Source: Hanstruepera marina (lineage in GTDB: Bacteria; Bacteroidota; Bacteroidia; Flavobacteriales; Flavobacteriaceae). From it: a stretch of 64,000 nucleotides of DNA. The stretch covers positions 186,001 to 250,000 of the forward strand of contig NZ_JAINVX010000005.1 in NCBI RefSeq assembly GCF_019880635.1, read 5' to 3'. Below are positions 51,606 through 60,586 of this stretch, in pieces. The translations under genes and the position numbers were made by a program. The notes beneath the pieces were generated by a model. That model had not been told where the DNA came from, searched no databases, and saw nothing but the letters and a program-made list of their open reading frames with translations. Position 1 is the first letter of the stretch. Each line of letters opens with the position of its first letter.

Positions 51606-52265
51606 TTACATGTTTAAATATTTATTCAAATATTCTGATCGTTCCTTAAGGCTTTGTAAATAGCTGTCCTCTTCATGTCCAGATACAACATTATAGCTAT
51701 AACGTCTAAAGGTTTGCATAATGTCGTTTAGTCCTGTGTTTCCAATTTTAAGTGTTATTTGGACGATGTCATTTTCAATTTTTGAAATAAAAGCGCCTAA
51801 GAGTTTTCCGTCATTGGATTCAACAATTTGGCAAACTTCACTAAAAGAATAATCAACCAAACCTTTTTCAACAATTAAAATGCCACCTGCCTCTGCAAAA
51901 AATGGGGTTTCATTAAAAAGGCCAATAATATCGTTTAATTCATAATAACCTAAATAAACATTTTTAGGGCTTAAAACAGGCATGATGTTGGCAGAATTCA
52001 TGGCAAAGGCTTCAAGTACATCCAGCCAATTTGTATTTTCTCTAACAAAAAAACCTTCAATAGCGTGTGCATATTGGTTTATGGGCTTTTCGCTATCAAA
52101 ACAATGCGCATCGGTTTCAGACATACAACCCACATATGCATTGTATTCATTTTTAATTGGAATGTGCGAATAGGTTAACTGATTGAAGAGCCCTTGAATG
52201 TCGCCGACCAAGTCTGTGTTTTTTAGCGGTTTTATGTCGTTTATGATATAATCTGAAAGATTCAT
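51606..52265 (-). CDS. CBS-domain protein, AcuB-like
   Basis: 219 residues. Two N-terminal CBS repeats (NLSDYIINDIKPL, YSHIPIKNEYNAYVG; VLEAFAMNSANIMPVLSPK, YLGYYELNDIIGLF) form an adenosyl-nucleotide-binding pair. The C-terminal part (GGILIVEKGLVDYSFSEVCQ) resembles an ACT-type domain. Such proteins are regulatory. Being coupled to nadK, it may sense an adenine nucleotide related to NAD(P) pools; that is inference. It is divergent from pdxJ. Confidence 0.88.
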   Translation of the reverse strand: MNLSDYIINDIKPLKNTDLVGDIQGLFNQLTYSHIPIKNEYNAYVGCMSETDAHCFDSEKPINQYAHAIEGFFVRENTNWLDVLEAFAMNSANIMPVLSPKNVYLGYYELNDIIGLFNETPFFAEAGGILIVEKGLVDYSFSEVCQIVESNDGKLLGAFISKIENDIVQITLKIGNTGLNDIMQTFRRYSYNVVSGHEEDSYLQSLKERSEYLNKYLNM

Positions 52266-52329
52266 TTTAATAGAAAGATTGAACTTGCAAATTAATTAAA
52301 AAATACTACATTAAGCCTTAATGAGTTTG

Positions 52330-52337
52330 TATTTTTG
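52330..52337 (+). promoter_or_regulatory. -7 box for pdxJ (TATTTTTG)
   Basis: TATTTTTGTA fits TAnnTTTG, 20 nt before the ATG at 52358. Confidence 0.65.
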
Positions 52338-52357
52338 TATTTCAAAAGAACTAGAGA

Positions 52358-53071
52358 ATGACTAAATTAAGTGTTAATATAAATAAAATAGCTACCTTAA
52401 GGAATTCAAGAGGTGGAAACGAGCCTAATGTAGTGAGGTTTGCCCAAGATGTGCAGCGTTTTGGTGCAGAAGGGGTTACCATCCATCCAAGACCAGATGA
52501 GCGTCACATACGTTATCAGGATGCCTACGATTTAAAGCCTGAAGTTTACACCGAATATAATATTGAGGGAAACCCAATAAAAAAATTTATTGATATGGTT
52601 TTAGAAATAAAACCAACCCAGGTAACACTGGTTCCCGATGCTGTGGATGCCATTACCAGCAATGCAGGCTGGGATACTATTGCAAACAAAAGTTTTTTAC
52701 AGGAAACTATTAAGGAGTTTAAAAGCAATGGGATTCGTACATCAATTTTTGTGGATCCTGTTTTAAAACAAATTGAAGGCGCCAAAGAAACAGGAGCCGA
52801 TAGAATAGAGCTGTATACTGAAGCTTATGCACATCAATATGGATTAGGAAATAAAAATGCAGTTCAACCCTACACAGAATGTGCTGTTTTGGCCGAAAGC
52901 CTGGATGTAGGCGTTAATGCTGGCCATGATTTATCATTGGATAATATCCGTTTTTTTAAAGAAAACATTCCTAATTTATTGGAGGTATCCATTGGTCATG
53001 CTTTAATTGCAGAAAGCATCTATTTAGGAGCAGAGAATGTTGTTCAAATGTATTTAAATAAACTCAAATAA
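52358..53071 (+). CDS. pdxJ: Pyridoxine 5'-phosphate synthase
   Basis: 237 residues. The TIM-barrel enzyme of the DXP-dependent vitamin B6 pathway condenses deoxyxylulose phosphate with aminoacetone phosphate. Clear motifs are LSVNINKIATLRNSRGG, VTIHPRPDERHIRYQD, TLVPDAVDAITSNAGWD, GADRIELYTE, VNAGHDLSLDNI and SIGHALIAESIYLG. The stop TAA shares its last base with the ATG of the alpha/beta hydrolase. Confidence 0.96.
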   Translation: MTKLSVNINKIATLRNSRGGNEPNVVRFAQDVQRFGAEGVTIHPRPDERHIRYQDAYDLKPEVYTEYNIEGNPIKKFIDMVLEIKPTQVTLVPDAVDAITSNAGWDTIANKSFLQETIKEFKSNGIRTSIFVDPVLKQIEGAKETGADRIELYTEAYAHQYGLGNKNAVQPYTECAVLAESLDVGVNAGHDLSLDNIRFFKENIPNLLEVSIGHALIAESIYLGAENVVQMYLNKLK

Positions 53072-53835
53072 TGGATTTGTACTCAAATGTTCTAGGAGAA
53101 GGTAAGCCATTTATAATATTACATGGTTTTTTGGGCATGGGCGATAATTGGAAGACTCTTGGTCAACAATTTAGTGAACAGGGTTATGAAGTGCATTTGG
53201 TGGACCAGCGTAATCATGGCAGAAGTTTTCATGATGAAAATTTTAGTTACGAAGTCATGATAACCGACTTAAAACATTATTTGGATGCTAATGGTTTAAA
53301 TGACATTGTGCTTTTAGGACATTCTATGGGTGGAAAAACGGCTATGTTGTTTGCGACGCAATATCCTGAAATGGTCAATAAGTTAATTGTTGCAGATATT
53401 TCACCACGTTATTACCCTATTCATCATGAAACTATTTTGAATGGGTTAAGTAGCCTGGATTTTTCGTTACTAAAAAGTAGAGGAGCAGCGGACAAACAAT
53501 TAGCCCAATATGTTTCGGACTATGGGACGCGGCAATTTTTGCTAAAAAACTTATATTGGATAGAAAAAGGGCAATTGGCACTTCGTATGAATCTAAAAGT
53601 GCTAAAGGAACAGGTATCTGAAGTTGGCGAGCCGCTACCCATGCATGCGAGATTTGTAGGGGGTACATTGTTTTTACGAGGTGATAAATCAGAATACATA
53701 GGCCATCAAGATGAAGCGATTATTAATAGCCATTTTCCTAATTCCAAAATCGTAACTATTGCAAATGCAGGGCATTGGCTGCATGCAGAAAACCCCAAAG
53801 ATTTTTATAATGCTGTAATGGCATTTCTGAATTAA
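53071..53835 (+). CDS. Alpha/beta hydrolase (YbfF-like)
   Basis: 254 residues with the alpha/beta hydrolase fold: oxyanion region LHGFLGMGDNWKTLG, nucleophile S85 in LLGHSMGGKTAM, VDQRNHGRS, and the catalytic histidine in NAGHWLHAENP. The nearest group I recognise is the YbfF esterase family. The substrate is unknown. It is coupled to pdxJ through overlapping stop and start codons. Confidence 0.9.
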   Translation: MDLYSNVLGEGKPFIILHGFLGMGDNWKTLGQQFSEQGYEVHLVDQRNHGRSFHDENFSYEVMITDLKHYLDANGLNDIVLLGHSMGGKTAMLFATQYPEMVNKLIVADISPRYYPIHHETILNGLSSLDFSLLKSRGAADKQLAQYVSDYGTRQFLLKNLYWIEKGQLALRMNLKVLKEQVSEVGEPLPMHARFVGGTLFLRGDKSEYIGHQDEAIINSHFPNSKIVTIANAGHWLHAENPKDFYNAVMAFLN

Positions 53836-53873
53836 AATAATTCGTACCTTTTTAGAAACTAAAAACATATACC

Positions 53874-54224
53874 ATGAGAATTATTTTAAAGGTCTTGCTT
53901 ACGGCTGTAGCTGTAGTGCTATTGTCCAAATTTTTATCTGGAGTTTCAGTAGATAGTTACACAACGGCTATAATTGTAGCAGCTGTTTTGGGGTTACTCA
54001 ATATTTTTGTAAAACCATTATTGGTTTTGTTTACTCTGCCTGCAACGATTTTAACATTGGGATTATTCTTATTTGTTATCAATGCATGCATCATTCTTCT
54101 TGCCGATAATTTGGTTAGTGGATTTGCAGTGAGTAGTTTCTGGACTGCTTTACTATTTAGTATCCTTTTAACCATATTGCAATCAATATTTTATTCGGTT
54201 TTAGGAGACGAGAAAACAGACTGA
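53874..54224 (+). CDS. Phage holin family (holin_4_2) membrane protein
   Basis: 116 residues with four hydrophobic helices: LKVLLTAVAVVLLSKFL, TAIIVAAVLGLLNIFVKPLLV, LGLFLFVINACIILLADNL and FWTALLFSILLTILQSIFY. This matches the 4TMS holin-like family that is common in chromosomes without phages. There are no phage genes nearby, so a housekeeping membrane role is more likely. The hairpin at 54249-54283 ends this transcript. Confidence 0.85.
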   Translation: MRIILKVLLTAVAVVLLSKFLSGVSVDSYTTAIIVAAVLGLLNIFVKPLLVLFTLPATILTLGLFLFVINACIILLADNLVSGFAVSSFWTALLFSILLTILQSIFYSVLGDEKTD

Positions 54225-54244
54225 AATACAATACGTTAAAATAC

Positions 54245-54275
54245 TTTGTTGGAGTGTAAAAAAGTACTACTTTTG
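54245..54275 (+). promoter_or_regulatory. Bipartite promoter for tig (TTTG, 19 nt, TACTTTTG)
   Basis: TTTG 54245-54248 and TACTTTTGCA from 54268 match the Bacteroidota promoter at 19-nt spacing. The -7 box lies inside the hairpin described next. Confidence 0.75.
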
Positions 54276-54289
54276 CACTCCAATTTTTA
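54249..54289 (+). terminator. Hairpin/terminator overlapping the tig promoter
   Basis: TTGGAGTGTAAAA (54249-54261) pairs with TTTTGCACTCCAA (54271-54283), with one T-G wobble and a 9-nt loop, then a T tail. It can terminate the upstream transcript while containing the tig -7 box. As DNA it is also a dyad around the core promoter. Confidence 0.75.
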
Positions 54290-54299
54290 TAGTTAGAAA

Positions 54300-55628
54300 A
54301 TGAATATTACAAGAGAAAACATTGATGCATTAAATGCTGTAGTAAAAGTAGATATTGCTAAAGAAGATTATAACGACAAAGTTGAAAAAATCTTGTCTGA
54401 TTATCGTAAAACAGCTAACATTCCAGGATTTAGAAAAGGACATGTGCCAATGGGAATGGTTAAGAAACAATATGGTAAAGCTGTATTGGTTGATGAGGTA
54501 AATAAATTACTTCAAGATGCGTTAAACAAATATTTAACTGAAGAAAAGCTAGACGTTTTAGGAAATCCATTACCAAAAGTACAAGATGATTTGGATTGGG
54601 ATGCTGATAAGTTATCTTTTGAATTCGAATTAGGTTTAGCACCAGAATTCGAGGTAAATTTAAAGCCAAAAAAAGCCTTTACACATTATAATATTGTAGC
54701 TGGAGATAAAATGATCAACGATCAAGTTGAAAACATCCAGAAGCAATATGGTAAGCTAATTTCTGAAAAAGAAGTAGCTAAAGAAAGTGAAATTACGGGT
54801 GTATTTAAAAACGAAGAGCGTGAAATTGAAAACACGGTAACGTTAACTTTAGATAAGTTTAAAGGCAAAGCTACTGAAAAGAAATTCATAGGTTCTAAAG
54901 TGGGTGATGTTATTGAATTAAAAACCAAAGGACTTTATGATGATGAACATGAATTAATGCATGCTTTAAAATTAACTCATGATGATGTTCACGGTTTGGA
55001 TATTCCAGTAACTTTCGAAATTACAGAAATCAACACACGCGAGCTAGCTGATTTAGACCAGGAGTTATTTGATAAATTGTTTGGAAAAGGAAACGTAACT
55101 TCAGTAACTGAATTAAAAGAAAAGATAAAAGAAGATGCAGAAAAGCAATTTACACAACAATCTGATCAGAAGTTATTGAACGATGTTACAGAATATTTGG
55201 TAGATAGCACCAAGTTTGATTTGCCAACAGCTTTTTTACAAAAGTGGATGCAGACAGCTGGTGAAAATGAATTGACTGAAGAGCAAGCTAAAGAAGAATA
55301 CGAGAAATCTGAAAAAAGCTTACGATACCAATTAATTGAAGGTAAATTAATTACTGATAATGATATTAAGGTAACAATGGATGATATTAAAGATCATGCT
55401 AAAAATATGATTAAAGCTCAAATGGCGCAGTTTGGCCAGATGAATCCTTCAGATAAAGAACTTGAAGATATTGCAGCACGTGTATTGTCAAACCAAGAGG
55501 AAGCACGTCGTATGTCTGAACAAATTATTAGCCAAAGGTTATTAGTACTTTACAAAGAAAAAGCTAATATTAAAACTAAAGAAATCACGTATGACGACTT
55601 CGTTAAAGAAGTTTATGGCGATAAATAA
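54300..55628 (+). CDS. tig: Trigger factor
   Basis: 442 residues. This ribosome-bound chaperone has an N-terminal domain with the ribosome-docking motif GFRKGHVP (in ANIPGFRKGHVPMG), a middle FKBP-like domain (about 145-245), and a C-terminal helical substrate-binding domain. Charged Glu/Lys-rich helices and the TKEITYDDFVKEVYG end are typical of Bacteroidota forms. It is the first gene of the tig-clpP-clpX cluster and has its own strong promoter and a terminator. Confidence 0.94.
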   Translation: MNITRENIDALNAVVKVDIAKEDYNDKVEKILSDYRKTANIPGFRKGHVPMGMVKKQYGKAVLVDEVNKLLQDALNKYLTEEKLDVLGNPLPKVQDDLDWDADKLSFEFELGLAPEFEVNLKPKKAFTHYNIVAGDKMINDQVENIQKQYGKLISEKEVAKESEITGVFKNEEREIENTVTLTLDKFKGKATEKKFIGSKVGDVIELKTKGLYDDEHELMHALKLTHDDVHGLDIPVTFEITEINTRELADLDQELFDKLFGKGNVTSVTELKEKIKEDAEKQFTQQSDQKLLNDVTEYLVDSTKFDLPTAFLQKWMQTAGENELTEEQAKEEYEKSEKSLRYQLIEGKLITDNDIKVTMDDIKDHAKNMIKAQMAQFGQMNPSDKELEDIAARVLSNQEEARRMSEQIISQRLLVLYKEKANIKTKEITYDDFVKEVYGDK

Positions 55629-55660
55629 GTTGCAGACTTATAAAGAATAAATCCTTATAT

Positions 55661-55699
55661 TTAGGCGCTGAAACACAAAAATTCAGCGCCTAATTTTTT
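55661..55699 (+). terminator. Intrinsic terminator between tig and clpP
   Basis: A perfect 12-bp stem TTAGGCGCTGAA (55661-55672) with its complement at 55682-55693, 9-nt loop, then a T-rich tail. A TATATTTA (55656-55663) partial -7 box lies at its left foot. Expression of clpP probably uses this or read-through. Confidence 0.88.
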
Positions 55700-55721
55700 A
55701 TCAAAAATTTTAAAAAGAACT

Positions 55722-56396
55722 ATGGATTACGCAAAAGAATTCGAGAAATTCGCAATAAAAGATCAAGGAATTAGTAGTACATATTATAACAAGATTATAA
55801 GTAGCATGTATCCTACTAATTTAACACCTAATATTATAGAAGAACGTCAAATGAACATCGCTATTTTCGATGTGTTTTCGCGTTTAATGATGGATCGTAT
55901 AATCTTTCTTGGAACAGGAATCAACGATCAAGTTGCAAATATCATTCAAGCACAATTGCTATTTTTAGAGAGTACGGATTCTTCTAAAGATATTCAAATC
56001 TATATAAATTCCCCAGGAGGTAGTGTTTATGCAGGACTAGGTATTTATGATACTATGCAATTTATTAAACCAGATGTAGCGACTATTTGTACTGGTATGG
56101 CGGCTTCAATGGGAGCTGTATTATTATGTGCTGGAGAAAAAGGAAAAAGAAGTGGTTTAACACATTCGCGAGTTATGATTCATCAACCGTTGGGAGGTGC
56201 ACAAGGTCAAGCTAGTGACATTGAAATTACAGCCAGAGAAATCCTTATCTTAAAAGAAGAATTATATAAAATAATAAGTAAGCATTCAGGTCAGGACTAC
56301 GACAAAGTGTATGCCGATAGTGATCGTGATTATTGGATGAAGGCTGATAAAGCCAAGGAATACGGAATGATTGACGAAATATTAGTACGTAGTTAA
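55722..56396 (+). CDS. clpP: ATP-dependent Clp protease proteolytic subunit ClpP
   Basis: 224 residues. A serine protease that forms a two-ring tetradecamer with ClpX. The catalytic triad is visible: S129 in [13 protein letters not shown]154 in VMIHQPLGG and D203 in [21 protein letters not shown] is the substrate-groove motif. The N-terminal extension of about 25 residues is longer than in E. coli, as is usual in Bacteroidota. clpX follows after 30 nt. Confidence 0.96.
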   Translation: MDYAKEFEKFAIKDQGISSTYYNKIISSMYPTNLTPNIIEERQMNIAIFDVFSRLMMDRIIFLGTGINDQVANIIQAQLLFLESTDSSKDIQIYINSPGGSVYAGLGIYDTMQFIKPDVATICTGMAASMGAVLLCAGEKGKRSGLTHSRVMIHQPLGGAQGQASDIEITAREILILKEELYKIISKHSGQDYDKVYADSDRDYWMKADKAKEYGMIDEILVRS

Positions 56397-56426
56397 TCGT
56401 TATAAACAAGAATAGAAAGCTATATT

Positions 56427-57659
56427 ATGGCAAAAGAGGATTTAGAATGTTCATTTTGTGGTAGGAAAAAGCCGGAAACCAATCTGTTAATAGCAGGTTT
56501 GGATGCACATATTTGTGATAGGTGTATCGAGCAAGCTCATGGCATTGTTTTAGAGGAGTCTAAACAATCAGATAACAGTGATCTTTCGGCAGAATTAATG
56601 CTGCGTAAACCACAAAAAATCAAATCGTTTTTAGATGAGTATATCATTGGGCAGGAGACCACCAAGAAGGTGATGTCTGTTGCTGTTTACAATCACTACA
56701 AACGTTTATTGCAACCGCCTTCTGATGATGATATTGAAATTCAAAAGAGTAACATCATTATGGTTGGTCAAACTGGAACGGGTAAGACCTTGATGGCTAA
56801 AACAATCGCTAAAATGTTGAATGTACCTTTGGCTATTGTTGATGCAACAGTTTTAACCGAAGCGGGTTATGTTGGTGAAGATGTTGAAAGTATATTAACG
56901 CGCCTATTACAGGCTGCAGATTATAATTTGGAGAAAGCTGAAAAGGGTATTGTATTTATTGATGAAATAGATAAAATAGCTCGAAAAAGTGATAATCCTT
57001 CTATAACAAGAGACGTTTCTGGTGAAGGTGTGCAGCAGGCTTTATTAAAACTTTTGGAAGGAACAACAGTGAATGTGCCGCCTAAAGGGGGTAGAAAACA
57101 TCCTGATCAAAAATTTATTGAGGTCAACACCGAAAATATATTATTTATTGCTGGTGGTGCTTTTGATGGTATTGAAAAAGTGATTTCAAAACGCTTAAAT
57201 ATGCAAGCAGTTGGTTATAGTGCTTCAATGTCTGATGAGCGCGTAGACCAAGCCAATTTATTGCAGTATATTATTCCAAAGGATTTAAAGGACTTTGGAT
57301 TAATTCCTGAAATTATTGGTCGATTACCTGTGCTAACTTACATGAACCCGTTAGATGCAAAAACCCTTCGTGCTATTCTAACCGAGCCTAAAAATGCTAT
57401 TATTAAGCAATACAAAAAGTTGTTTGAAATGGACGATATTGAGTTTAGTATTACCGATGGGGCTTTGGACTTTATTGTAGATAAAGCCATTGAGTATAAG
57501 TTAGGAGCACGTGGGTTACGATCTCTATGTGAAGAAATTTTAACCGATGCTATGTTTGAAATGCCTGGAAGTAATGAAAAAGAACTTAAGGTAACCAAAG
57601 TATATGCCGAAGATAAAATTACTAAAACCACTTTAAAGAAATTAAAAGCGGTTTCGTAA
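56427..57659 (+). CDS. clpX: ATP-dependent Clp protease ATP-binding subunit ClpX
   Basis: 410 residues. A AAA+ unfoldase that feeds ClpP. The N-terminal zinc-binding domain has C8, C11, C30 and C33 ([15 protein letters not shown]), followed by Walker [10 protein letters not shown], Walker [12 protein letters not shown] and the C-terminal sensor-2 [13 protein letters not shown]. It is the last gene of the tig-clpP-clpX block, closed by a strong terminator. Confidence 0.97.
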   Translation: MAKEDLECSFCGRKKPETNLLIAGLDAHICDRCIEQAHGIVLEESKQSDNSDLSAELMLRKPQKIKSFLDEYIIGQETTKKVMSVAVYNHYKRLLQPPSDDDIEIQKSNIIMVGQTGTGKTLMAKTIAKMLNVPLAIVDATVLTEAGYVGEDVESILTRLLQAADYNLEKAEKGIVFIDEIDKIARKSDNPSITRDVSGEGVQQALLKLLEGTTVNVPPKGGRKHPDQKFIEVNTENILFIAGGAFDGIEKVISKRLNMQAVGYSASMSDERVDQANLLQYIIPKDLKDFGLIPEIIGRLPVLTYMNPLDAKTLRAILTEPKNAIIKQYKKLFEMDDIEFSITDGALDFIVDKAIEYKLGARGLRSLCEEILTDAMFEMPGSNEKELKVTKVYAEDKITKTTLKKLKAVS

Positions 57660-57681
57660 TTAGTATAAAATAAATGATTTT

Positions 57682-57719
57682 AAAAAAGCCTTTCAAATAT
57701 TGAAAGGCTTTTTTGGTTT
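57682..57719 (+). terminator. Intrinsic terminator after clpX
   Basis: A 15-bp stem (57682-57696 with 57700-57714, core AGCCTTTCAA) and T tail. Confidence 0.92.
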
Positions 57720-57731
57720 TATTGAGTAGCT

Positions 57732-57765
57732 AAAATAAAAAAAACCACCCTTAATTGGAGTGGTT
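57732..57765 (-). terminator. Probable terminator for the GH3-like gene
   Basis: On the minus strand AACCAC/GTGGTT (57743-57748 with 57760-57765) with an imperfect inner stem, followed by a run of Ts. It lies about 190 nt past the GH3-like stop. Confidence 0.65.
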
Positions 57766-57952
57766 AATTTCATCGTTTTAATGGATGTTAATTAATAATT
57801 TAACATTATGAAAAATTATCTAGTTTTGATTAATAGCTCTGTAAAACTATATTTTTTTGTTTAAGAAAAAAACTCTTGATTAGGTTTTTAGATTAATGTC
57901 TTAATAAACACGTTTATTGAAGATTTTTTGTAAATTTTATCGATAATTCGCG

Positions 57953-59467
57953 TTAGGAATTCAATTCTAAAAGATCATCTAAATAATCTCTGGAATTTGA
58001 TAACCTTGGTACTTTATGCTGGCCGCCTAATTTATTGTTTGCTTTTAACCAATCATAAAACAGCCTTTCACGAGCTATGTGGATAGTAGGTTTGTTAAGG
58101 GTCATATTGTTATAACGCTTGGCTTCGTAATCAGAATTTAAGGCTTTTAATGCATTGTCAAATAGCTCATTAAAATAGTCAATATCATTTGGAGGCGTTT
58201 TAAATTCTATTAGCCATTCATGCGCGCCTTTTTCTTTGCCACTCATAAATATAGGAGCAGCTGTATAGTCTACAATTTCAGCTTTGGTTTTTTTACAAAC
58301 TTTTTTTAAGGCATCCTCGGCATTTTCTATAATGAGTTCTTCGCCAAATGCATTGATATGATGTTTGGTGCGGCCTGAAATTTTAATGCGATAAGGGCTT
58401 ATTGATGTAAATCTAATGGTGTCACCAATCTTGTAACGCCACAAGCCAGCATTGGTTGTAATAATTACAGCGTAGTTTTTATTGGTTTCAACTTCACTTA
58501 AAGGAATAACTTTTTCGTTTGTTGTACCATAAGTGTCCATCGGAATGAATTCGTAAAAAATGCCATAATCCAACATCAGTAATAATTCACTCGATTTGTT
58601 TTGGTCTTGAATAGCAAAAAATCCTTCAGAAGCATTGTAAATTTCATAATACCTAAAGTCTGATTTTGGTAATATGTTTTTGTACTGGTCAACGTAGGGT
58701 AAAAAACTTACGCCACCATGGAAATAAACTTCTAGGTTTGGCCAAACATCAAATAAATTCTTTTTTCCTGTAGTTTCTAAAACATTGTTGAGTAATACAA
58801 GCATCCAAGATGGTACACCAGCAAGGCTTGTTACATTCTCTTGAATGGTTTCGTCAACTATGGCCTGCATTTTTTCTTCCCAGTTACTCATAAGAGAAAC
58901 CTTACTACTTGGTGTGCTGCTAAACTCGGCCCAAAAAGGCATATTGTCAATAAGGATAGCAGATAAGTCGCCAAACACCGTGCCGTTCTCTTTATAGAGT
59001 TCTTTGCTTCCGCCAAGGCGTAGACTTTTCCCAGTGAACAACTGTGAGTTTTCATTGTTATTCAAATACATACAAAGTAGATCCTTACTGGCAGCATAAT
59101 GGCAATCTTCTAAAGAGTCTTCGCTCACGGGAATAAACTTACTTTTGGCATTTGTCGTACCACTAGATTTAGCGAACCACTTTATGGGTTGCGGCCAAAA
59201 AATATTGTTTTCACCTAACCGAGAACGCTCAATGAGTTGATGGTAATCTTCGTAAGCTGAAATAGGTACTCTTTCTGCAAACGTTTGATAGTTGGTTATA
59301 GATTCAAAGCCGTATTTTTTGCCAATTTCGGTATCCTTTGCCTTAATCAATAAGTTTGTAAGCAATTCTTCTTGTACCTCATTTGGGTATTTTAAAAATA
59401 AATCGATTTGATGAAACCGTTTTTTTAAAAACCATGAAGCAATGGAATTTACTATAGGAATTGGCAT
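57953..59467 (-). CDS. GH3 family acyl-adenylate/amido synthetase-like protein
   Basis: 504 residues, resembling the plant GH3 family that forms amide bonds through acyl-adenylates. The phosphate-binding motif SSGTTNAKSK is at 101-110, followed by YNASEGFFA and LWRYKIGDTIRF around the nucleotide site, and a C-terminal domain with GRTKHHINAFGEEL. Many Bacteroidota carry such a gene; the substrate is unknown and is probably not auxin-related. It is convergent with clpX and divergent from the DUF2797 gene with a 42-nt gap. Confidence 0.9.
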   Translation of the reverse strand: MPIPIVNSIASWFLKKRFHQIDLFLKYPNEVQEELLTNLLIKAKDTEIGKKYGFESITNYQTFAERVPISAYEDYHQLIERSRLGENNIFWPQPIKWFAKSSGTTNAKSKFIPVSEDSLEDCHYAASKDLLCMYLNNNENSQLFTGKSLRLGGSKELYKENGTVFGDLSAILIDNMPFWAEFSSTPSSKVSLMSNWEEKMQAIVDETIQENVTSLAGVPSWMLVLLNNVLETTGKKNLFDVWPNLEVYFHGGVSFLPYVDQYKNILPKSDFRYYEIYNASEGFFAIQDQNKSSELLLMLDYGIFYEFIPMDTYGTTNEKVIPLSEVETNKNYAVIITTNAGLWRYKIGDTIRFTSISPYRIKISGRTKHHINAFGEELIIENAEDALKKVCKKTKAEIVDYTAAPIFMSGKEKGAHEWLIEFKTPPNDIDYFNELFDNALKALNSDYEAKRYNNMTLNKPTIHIARERLFYDWLKANNKLGGQHKVPRLSNSRDYLDDLLELNS

Positions 59468-59509
59468 ATTTGCAGTATATTTAAAAAACTAAAAATAATA
59501 CTTTTTTTT

Positions 59510-60304
59510 ATGACCTACCAAGGTGTTTTAACAAAAATGGAAACTGAATTTGCAGACCCTATTCAGTACTATTTGGTGTTTGAAAACGATTTTATAAATA
59601 TAAATCAACTGTTGGATAAAAGAATTGAAATAGAATTTGTTGGCTATCAATGTTTAAACTGTGGTTTAAACAAACCTATTTACAGACAGGGCTTTTGTAA
59701 AAGTTGTTTTTATGATATTCCCCAGGCGGCCGATTGGATTATGCGCCCTGAATTAAGTACAGCACATTTAGATAAGGAAGATCGTGATTTAGAGTATGAG
59801 AAAAAAGTTCAGTTGCAACCCCATATAGTGTATTTGGCCAATAGTAGCAATGTTAAAGTTGGTGTTACCAGAAAAAGCCAAGTTCCTACTCGTTGGATTG
59901 ACCAAGGTGCTCATGAGGCTATTGAAATTGTTGAAGTTCCCAATAGGTATCTAGCAGGAATAACAGAGGTTGCACTTAAAAACCACGTTAGCGATAAAAC
60001 CAATTGGCGTAGTATGTTAAAGAATGACATTCAAGACGAAAATTTGGTTGAATGGCGTGAGCGCTTAAAATCATATATCCCAAAAGAAGCTATCGATTAT
60101 TACATTGCCAACAATACAGAGACTAATTTGAGCTTTCCGGTTGAGAAATACCCTGAAAAACCAAAAAGTTTAAATATTGTAAAAACAAAAACTTACACGG
60201 GAAAATTGGTTGGTATAAAAGGGCAATATTTAATTTTTGAGGACGAAACGGTTTTTAATATTCGCTCTAATGAAGGATTGGTTGTAGTAATTAAAATACT
60301 ATAA
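59510..60304 (+). CDS. DUF2797 protein with zinc-ribbon-like cysteines
   Basis: 264 residues. The N-terminal part has C48, C51 and C63, C66 in the pattern CLNCG...GFCKSC, suited to zinc binding. The middle segment PHIVYLANSSNVKVGVTRKSQ resembles the GIY-YIG nuclease fold start (YL...KVG). The family function is not known to me. It is divergent from GH3 and convergent with rpsU at a shared terminator. Confidence 0.87.
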   Translation: MTYQGVLTKMETEFADPIQYYLVFENDFININQLLDKRIEIEFVGYQCLNCGLNKPIYRQGFCKSCFYDIPQAADWIMRPELSTAHLDKEDRDLEYEKKVQLQPHIVYLANSSNVKVGVTRKSQVPTRWIDQGAHEAIEIVEVPNRYLAGITEVALKNHVSDKTNWRSMLKNDIQDENLVEWRERLKSYIPKEAIDYYIANNTETNLSFPVEKYPEKPKSLNIVKTKTYTGKLVGIKGQYLIFEDETVFNIRSNEGLVVVIKIL

Positions 60305-60331
60305 AAAAAACACGCTTCAAGAGCGTGTTTT
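60303..60331. terminator. Bidirectional terminator between the DUF2797 gene and rpsU
   Basis: Stem AAAACACGCT/AGCGTGTTTT (60307-60316 with 60322-60331) with loop TCAAG. It has eight As on one side (T run for rpsU on the minus strand) and a TTTT on the other. Confidence 0.85.
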
Positions 60332-60352
60332 GTGTTATATATTTAAATAAGC

Positions 60353-60547
60353 TTATATGTCTTCAGCGTCTCTTAAGCCTTGGATATAAGCTGCTTTTTG
60401 AATTTCACGTCTACGTTTAACAGAAGGTTTTGTAAAAAATTGTTTTTCTCTTAAGTTCTGCATTACCTTAACGTTTCTATGCTTACGCTTATAACGCTTT
60501 AATGCACGTTCTATATTTTCACCTTCTTTAATTTCTATTCTTAACAT
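60353..60547 (-). CDS. rpsU: 30S ribosomal protein S21
   Basis: 64 residues, the full length of bS21. It is basic, with MLRIEIKEGENIERALKRYK, NLREKQFFTKPSVKRR and KAAYIQGLRDAEDI. S21 sits near the anti-Shine-Dalgarno end of 16S rRNA. In Bacteroidota, S21 and bS18 help hide the anti-SD, fitting the lack of SD sites seen here. It has its own promoter (60573-60580). Confidence 0.96.
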   Translation of the reverse strand: MLRIEIKEGENIERALKRYKRKHRNVKVMQNLREKQFFTKPSVKRRREIQKAAYIQGLRDAEDI

Positions 60548-60572
60548 AATTCGTTTTAAATTTTAAGGATGA

Positions 60573-60580
60573 CAAAGGTA
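60573..60580 (-). promoter_or_regulatory. -7 box for rpsU (TACCTTTG)
   Basis: Minus-strand TACCTTTGTC, 25 nt before the rpsU ATG; no clear -33 element is seen. Confidence 0.65.
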
Positions 60581-60586
60581 ACACTA

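Larger units (their letters stand above)
57660..57952. other. Convergent intergenic gap between clpX and the GH3-like gene
   Basis: 293 bases, the longest gene-free stretch here. It holds a plus-strand terminator (57682-57719) and a minus-strand one (57732-57765). The remaining 187 bases are A+T-rich with no ORF longer than about 18 codons and no recognisable RNA gene. Confidence 0.7.

Noticed and set aside
53874-54224. Holin-like gene as a sign of a prophage
   Set aside because: No phage genes, integrase or attachment repeats nearby; this four-helix family is common in ordinary chromosomes.
57807-57863. 18-codon ORF in the clpX/GH3-like gap
   Set aside because: Too short, with no promoter or conservation evidence; expected by chance in A+T-rich DNA.
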